A stretch of 9,592 bases of DNA from Oscillospiraceae bacterium (GTDB lineage Bacteria; Bacillota; Clostridia; Oscillospirales; Ruminococcaceae), in the NCBI GenBank assembly GCA_018110855.1, contig JAGBFZ010000147.1, forward strand, positions 1 to 9,592, in the 5' to 3' direction. This document shows, piece after piece, positions 6,275 to 9,592 of this stretch (its first letter is position 1; the number at the start of each line of letters is the position of its first letter). Under the pieces are notes generated by a model that worked only from the letters and a program-made list of their open reading frames with translations, did not search any database and had not been told where the DNA came from. The position numbers and the translations under genes were made by a program.

Positions 6275-8484
6275 CAGCCAAGCTCCTGCTCAATCATGTG
6301 TTTCAGACAGGTGTAGCGAAGGGTTCGGCGGTCGTTGTCAACCATTTTTTCCACAATAGCCTTGGAGCCGACAATAATGAGCATTTTTTTCGCTCTTGTA
6401 ACGGCGGTGTACAGCAGATTGCGGTAATACAGCTTGTCAAAGCCGCCCAGAAGCGGCAGGATAACAGCGTTAAATTCGCTGCCCTGACTTTTATGAACGG
6501 TTATGGCATAGGCAAGCTCGATCTGTCCCGTCATTTCAGAGGAATATTCGGCTATCCTGCCCTCAAAGTCGATGACAACAGAGCCTTCCGAACGCTTCAC
6601 CTTGACAATGGTTCCGATGTCCCCGTTAAAAATGCCGGCGCCTTCCTCCCCGTCTCTTTTCCAGACAATGTCATAATTATTTTTGGTCTGCATTACCTTG
6701 TCCCCGTCACGGAAGGTGAATACCTGCCCTTTAAGCTCGGCAAGCTCCTTCTGCGGGGGATTTATTCTCCGCTGCAAAAGCTTATTCATCTCAACAGAGC
6801 CTAAAACACCCTTTCTTGATGGACAAAGCACCTGTATATCCTCGGTGGGTGAAAAGCCGTAAGCATCGGGGAGACGCTTGACGCACAGCTCCGCAACGGT
6901 CATGGCAGCCTCATCGGAGTCAAGCCTCTGCATGAAGAAGAAATCGCTGTCCTTTCGGGTAAGATCGGGCATATTTCCGTTAACAATGCTGTGAGCGTTG
7001 GTGACAATGCAGCTCTTCTGAGCCTGTCGGAATATCTCGTTAAGAGCCACAACGGTGAGCTTTCCGCTGTCTATCATATCCTTGAGAACATTTCCTGCTC
7101 CCACAGAAGGGAGCTGATCGCTGTCCCCCACCATGATAAGGCGGCAGGAGAGCTTCAAGGCTCTGAGCAGTGATTCGAAAAGCAGCGTATCCACCATGGA
7201 CATCTCGTCGATTATCATAACATCGCAGGAGACGGGGTCCTGCTCGTTGTGCCTGAATTTAAGCTGACCTGTGCCATCGAACATGACCTCAAGGAGACGG
7301 TGAACCGTCTTTGCGGGATATCCCGTAAGATCGGATATCCGCTTTGCAGCCCGCCCTGTGGGAGCGGTTATCATAACCTTCATTCCCCGCTGTTCGTAGA
7401 GGGAGATTATCGCCTTGAGAGTGGTGGTCTTGCCTGTTCCGGGACCGCCAGTCAGTATAAGAAAGCCCTTTGACAGAGCGAGGGAAATTGCCTCTCTCTG
7501 CTTTTCGGCATAGGTGATTATCTTGGTTTTTTCTTCAATATCTATAAGTCTGCTGTAATCCGTGCCTGCGTCCTTGAAGCAGTCGTTCATCACGGACAGG
7601 CGGGAGCTTATGTACTGCTCCGCACGGAAATAATCCTCTAAAAAAACGAAGTCCCTGCCGTCCTTGTTGTAGATGCAAAGCTCGTTGTCCTCGGAAGCTG
7701 CGGAAAGATTATCGTCAAAGACCTCTTCCCCAACCGAAAGGAGCTTTACAGCCGCAGCCTTCAGCCTGTCAAGGGGGAGACAGGTGTGACCGTTATTGGC
7801 ATTGTGAATGAGGATATAGACAATCCCCGCCCTGACACGCCCCGGGCTTTCGGGAGATATCTCAAGCTTTGAAGCCATTTCCTCGGCTTTTGAAAAATCA
7901 AGCTCTATACCTGCGCCGCAGAGAATGTACGGATTCGCCTTTATCATCTCCACAGCAAACTGCCCCCACCGCTTCCATGCGGCAACGGCAACGGAAGGTG
8001 AGATACCATAGCCTGTGAGGAAAATCATAAGCGAACGGACGCCCGATATCCTGCGAAATTCCAGAGCGATCTCCTCAGCCTTTTTCGGGGAAACGCCCTT
8101 GACCTTGGTAAGATCGTCGGGGCTTGATTCGATGACCTCAAGAGTCCTGTCTCCGAACTGCTCCACCAGCCGCTTGGCAAGGGTAGGTCCTATCCCTTTT
8201 ATTACACCCGAGGAAAGATATTTGAGGATAGCCGATTCGGTTGCAGGCAGCTTCCGCTCGCAGGTCTCCGCACGAAACTGTGCTCCGAATTTCGGGTGAG
8301 TGACATATCTGCCCGTAAGGCGAAGCTCCTCGCCCTCTTCAATGGCGCCAAGCTCTCCCACCACAGTAACATAATCGCTGCCTGTGTCCAGATCGAGAAC
8401 GATATATCCGTTCTGCTCGTTGCAGAAAAGGATATCCTCAGCCGTTCCCTCAATATGGATAAGCTCATTTTCGCTTTTTTGCAT
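6274..8484 (-). CDS. recD2: RecD2 (RecD-like) ATP-dependent 5'-3' DNA helicase
   Basis: A 736-residue superfamily 1B helicase of the RecD2 type, acting in DNA repair and replication-fork maintenance without RecBC. The N-terminal OB-like region (about 8-75) is followed by helix-hairpin-helix repeats (GVIKGIGPTLAKRLVEQFG, 93-111, and a second near 127-140), which distinguish RecD2 from RecD. Helicase motifs: Walker A GGPGTGKTT (346-354), motif Ia APTGRAAKR (374-382), Walker B IIDEMSMVD (424-432), motif III GDSDQLPSVGAG (453-464), motif V YAITVHKSQGSEF (659-671) and motif VI YTAVTRAKK (692-700). Length is normal for the family. ATG 8484 has GGGG (8496-8493) 8 nt upstream and its promoter at 8517-8545. 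First gene of the six-gene unit, overlapping comF by one base and divergent from cca. Confidence 0.97.
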   Translation of the reverse strand: MQKSENELIHIEGTAEDILFCNEQNGYIVLDLDTGSDYVTVVGELGAIEEGEELRLTGRYVTHPKFGAQFRAETCERKLPATESAILKYLSSGVIKGIGPTLAKRLVEQFGDRTLEVIESSPDDLTKVKGVSPKKAEEIALEFRRISGVRSLMIFLTGYGISPSVAVAAWKRWGQFAVEMIKANPYILCGAGIELDFSKAEEMASKLEISPESPGRVRAGIVYILIHNANNGHTCLPLDRLKAAAVKLLSVGEEVFDDNLSAASEDNELCIYNKDGRDFVFLEDYFRAEQYISSRLSVMNDCFKDAGTDYSRLIDIEEKTKIITYAEKQREAISLALSKGFLILTGGPGTGKTTTLKAIISLYEQRGMKVMITAPTGRAAKRISDLTGYPAKTVHRLLEVMFDGTGQLKFRHNEQDPVSCDVMIIDEMSMVDTLLFESLLRALKLSCRLIMVGDSDQLPSVGAGNVLKDMIDSGKLTVVALNEIFRQAQKSCIVTNAHSIVNGNMPDLTRKDSDFFFMQRLDSDEAAMTVAELCVKRLPDAYGFSPTEDIQVLCPSRKGVLGSVEMNKLLQRRINPPQKELAELKGQVFTFRDGDKVMQTKNNYDIVWKRDGEEGAGIFNGDIGTIVKVKRSEGSVVIDFEGRIAEYSSEMTGQIELAYAITVHKSQGSEFNAVILPLLGGFDKLYYRNLLYTAVTRAKKMLIIVGSKAIVEKMVDNDRRTLRYTCLKHMIEQELG

Positions 8485-8516
8485 AACGATTTCCCCATAA
8501 AACAGTAATTCATTTT

Positions 8517-8545
8517 ATTATAGCATATTGTAAAAAAAATTGCAA
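8517..8545 (-). promoter_or_regulatory. Promoter of the recD2 operon
   Basis: Minus strand: TTGCAA (8545-8540), 17-bp spacer with eight T, TATAAT (8522-8517). TGC directly before the -10 box gives an extended -10. The start should fall near 8510, leaving a leader of about 26 nt. No other convincing promoter was found between the six genes, so this probably drives all of them. Confidence 0.85.
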
Positions 8546-8579
8546 CCGAATTTATTATTAATTTTATTGCTCAATTTTC

Positions 8580-8608
8580 TTGCAATTTACAGAAATATAT
8601 GCTATAAT
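8580..8608 (+). promoter_or_regulatory. Promoter of cca
   Basis: Plus strand: TTGCAA (8580-8585), 17-bp spacer, TATAAT (8603-8608), with TGC just before the -10 box (extended -10). It has the same boxes, spacing and 12-bp core ATATGCTATAAT as the recD2 promoter on the other strand. Start expected near 8615, giving a leader of about 51 nt. Confidence 0.87.
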
Positions 8609-8624
8609 TTAAATTAGGAAAATA

Positions 8625-8653
8625 TCCGCTTTACGCGGAATTTACAGCAAGGA
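8625..8653 (+). other. cca leader hairpin and ribosome binding site
   Basis: TCCGC (8625-8629) and GCGGA (8635-8639) form a 5-bp stem with loop TTTAC, about 10 nt past the predicted transcription start. AAGGA (8649-8653) is the likely ribosome binding site, 12 nt before the TTG start at 8666, a longer than usual spacing. ATGTGA at 8653-8658 is a start directly followed by a stop and is probably coincidental. The hairpin is weak and any regulatory role is inference. Confidence 0.4.
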
Positions 8654-8665
8654 TGTGAGCATACT

Positions 8666-9592
8666 TTGGATATCAGCATTCCCGTTAATGTGAGAGATGT
8701 TCTGACCCGTCTTGAAAAGGGCGGATTTGAAGCGTATATAGTGGGCGGATGCGTCCGCGACTCCATTCTGGGTGTAAAGCCCAAGGATTATGATATTACC
8801 ACCAGCGCCTGCCCCGATGAGATAATCGAATGTATGGATGGTCTCAAAGTCATTGAAACGGGCTTGAAGCACGGCACGGTCACTGTTGTGAACGGCGGAG
8901 AGAATATCGAAGTCACCACCTACCGTGTGGACGGAAAATATACGGATCACCGCAGACCCGATTCGGTCAGATTCGCCGCCAATCTCGAGGATGATCTCTC
9001 ACGAAGGGATTTTACAATAAATGCAATGGCTTATTCCGATAAAGCAGGCGTTATTGACGTATTCGGAGGTCAGAAGGACCTGTTTAACGGCAGGATAAGA
9101 TGCGTTGGAGAGCCTGCGGTAAGATTTGAGGAGGACGCTCTGCGTATCCTGAGAGGGCTTCGCTTTGCATCGACCCTTGGCTTTCGCATCGATCCGCTGA
9201 CAGCGGCGGCAATTCACGAAAAAAAGCAGCTTCTGAAGGATATCTCGGCTGAAAGGATAGCAAGCGAGCTTACAGGCTTTGTAATGGGTTCCGCTCCCTG
9301 CGACCTGATGATTGAATTTGACGATGTATTCTGCACAATAATCCCCGAATTTGCCAAATGCATAGGCTTCGACCAGCGCAGCAGATATCACGTTTACGAT
9401 GTATGGGAGCATACTGCCCACGCCATTGAAAATTCCAAAGCGGACAAGGAAATTCGCCTTGCCATACTGTTTCATGATATTGAAAAGCCCACCTGCTGCC
9501 GTATAGACGAGGAGGGGCACGGTCATTTCCCCGGGCATGAAAAGCGCAGCGCAGAAACTGCAGAACGTATCATGCGCCGCCTGAAATTTGAT
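8666..9592 (+). CDS. cca: CCA tRNA nucleotidyltransferase with HD domain (cut by the right window edge)
   Basis: Adds or repairs the 3'-CCA end of tRNAs from CTP and ATP without a template. 309 residues are present; the C-terminus is off the window. Class II nucleotidyltransferase marks: YIVGGCVRDSILG (24-36), the metal-binding KDYDITT (40-46, Asp41 and Asp43), DHRRPDSVRFAANLEDDL (94-111), SRRDFTINAMAY (112-123) and the nucleotide-selecting segment EEDALRILRGLRFA (155-168). An HD-type metal phosphohydrolase domain follows, with Tyr-His near 241, His-Asp at 270-271 and FPGHEKRSAE (288-297). Start taken at TTG 8666 because it begins the conserved helix (DISIPVNVRDVLTRLEKGG) and no in-frame ATG or GTG lies nearer; GTG at 8690 is a weaker alternative without an RBS. 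Divergent from recD2, with its own promoter at 8580-8608. The reading frame is unbroken to the edge. Confidence 0.96.
   Translation, partial: MDISIPVNVRDVLTRLEKGGFEAYIVGGCVRDSILGVKPKDYDITTSACPDEIIECMDGLKVIETGLKHGTVTVVNGGENIEVTTYRVDGKYTDHRRPDSVRFAANLEDDLSRRDFTINAMAYSDKAGVIDVFGGQKDLFNGRIRCVGEPAVRFEEDALRILRGLRFASTLGFRIDPLTAAAIHEKKQLLKDISAERIASELTGFVMGSAPCDLMIEFDDVFCTIIPEFAKCIGFDQRSRYHVYDVWEHTAHAIENSKADKEIRLAILFHDIEKPTCCRIDEEGHGHFPGHEKRSAETAERIMRRLKFD

Noticed and set aside
6298..6804. Plus-strand open frame of 168 codons inside recD2, and similar plus-strand frames across 791-8500
   Set aside because: These lie opposite well-supported conserved genes, have no recognisable domains or RBS, and are explained by low stop-codon frequency on the antisense strand.
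8642..9538. Minus-strand open frames of 102 and 179 codons opposite cca
   Set aside because: The plus strand encodes a fully recognisable CCA-adding enzyme through this interval with all motifs in one frame.

Overview
The window looks like chromosomal DNA from a Firmicutes bacterium, most likely a gut Clostridia of the Ruminococcus/Oscillospiraceae type. This rests on the protein sequences (clostridial-type AlaS N-terminus, pyridoxamine kinase, RecD2, DegV, and an Rpn-family nuclease common in such genomes), purine-rich ribosome binding sites, TTG starts, and sigma-A-type promoters with 17-bp spacers. The genus is an inference and was not tested by any search.

Layout, left to right. (1) Positions 1-617, minus strand: the N-terminal 205 residues of alanyl-tRNA synthetase (alaS), leaving the window on the left, with a perfect-consensus promoter at 677-705. 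(2) Positions 759-1695, minus strand: a self-contained single-gene unit. It has a promoter, a strong RBS, an Rpn/PD-(D/E)XK nuclease gene and a terminator. The reading frame is broken by what looks like one extra T near codon 6-7, so the gene is probably a pseudogene as read here. (3) Positions 1706-8545, minus strand: a compact six-gene transcription unit, recD2 - comF - pyridoxal/pyridoxamine kinase - trmL - DegV-family protein - single-chain Wzz/Wzc-like tyrosine kinase. Gaps are at most 29 nt and recD2/comF overlap by one base. One promoter precedes recD2 and a 13-bp perfect-stem terminator follows the kinase gene. (4) Positions 8580-9592, plus strand: cca (CCA-adding tRNA nucleotidyltransferase with HD domain), divergent from recD2 and cut by the right edge.

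Most of the content is housekeeping: tRNA charging, 3'-end maturation and wobble-base methylation (alaS, cca, trmL), DNA repair or uptake (recD2, comF), vitamin B6 salvage, and probable lipid binding (DegV). The last gene of the operon is the outlier, a polysaccharide-assembly regulator with a tyrosine/glycine-rich tail and no capsule genes beside it. I see no CRISPR array, tRNA or rRNA gene, or complete insertion sequence, and no convincing new multi-gene system. The points most worth a second look are the frameshifted nuclease, the isolated tyrosine kinase with its repeat-encoded tail, the mirror-image recD2/cca promoters, and the altered ligand-site residues in the DegV protein. No gene-free stretch exceeds 300 bases. 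The three main gaps (618-827, 1645-1795, 8485-8665) hold the promoters, hairpins and terminators listed.
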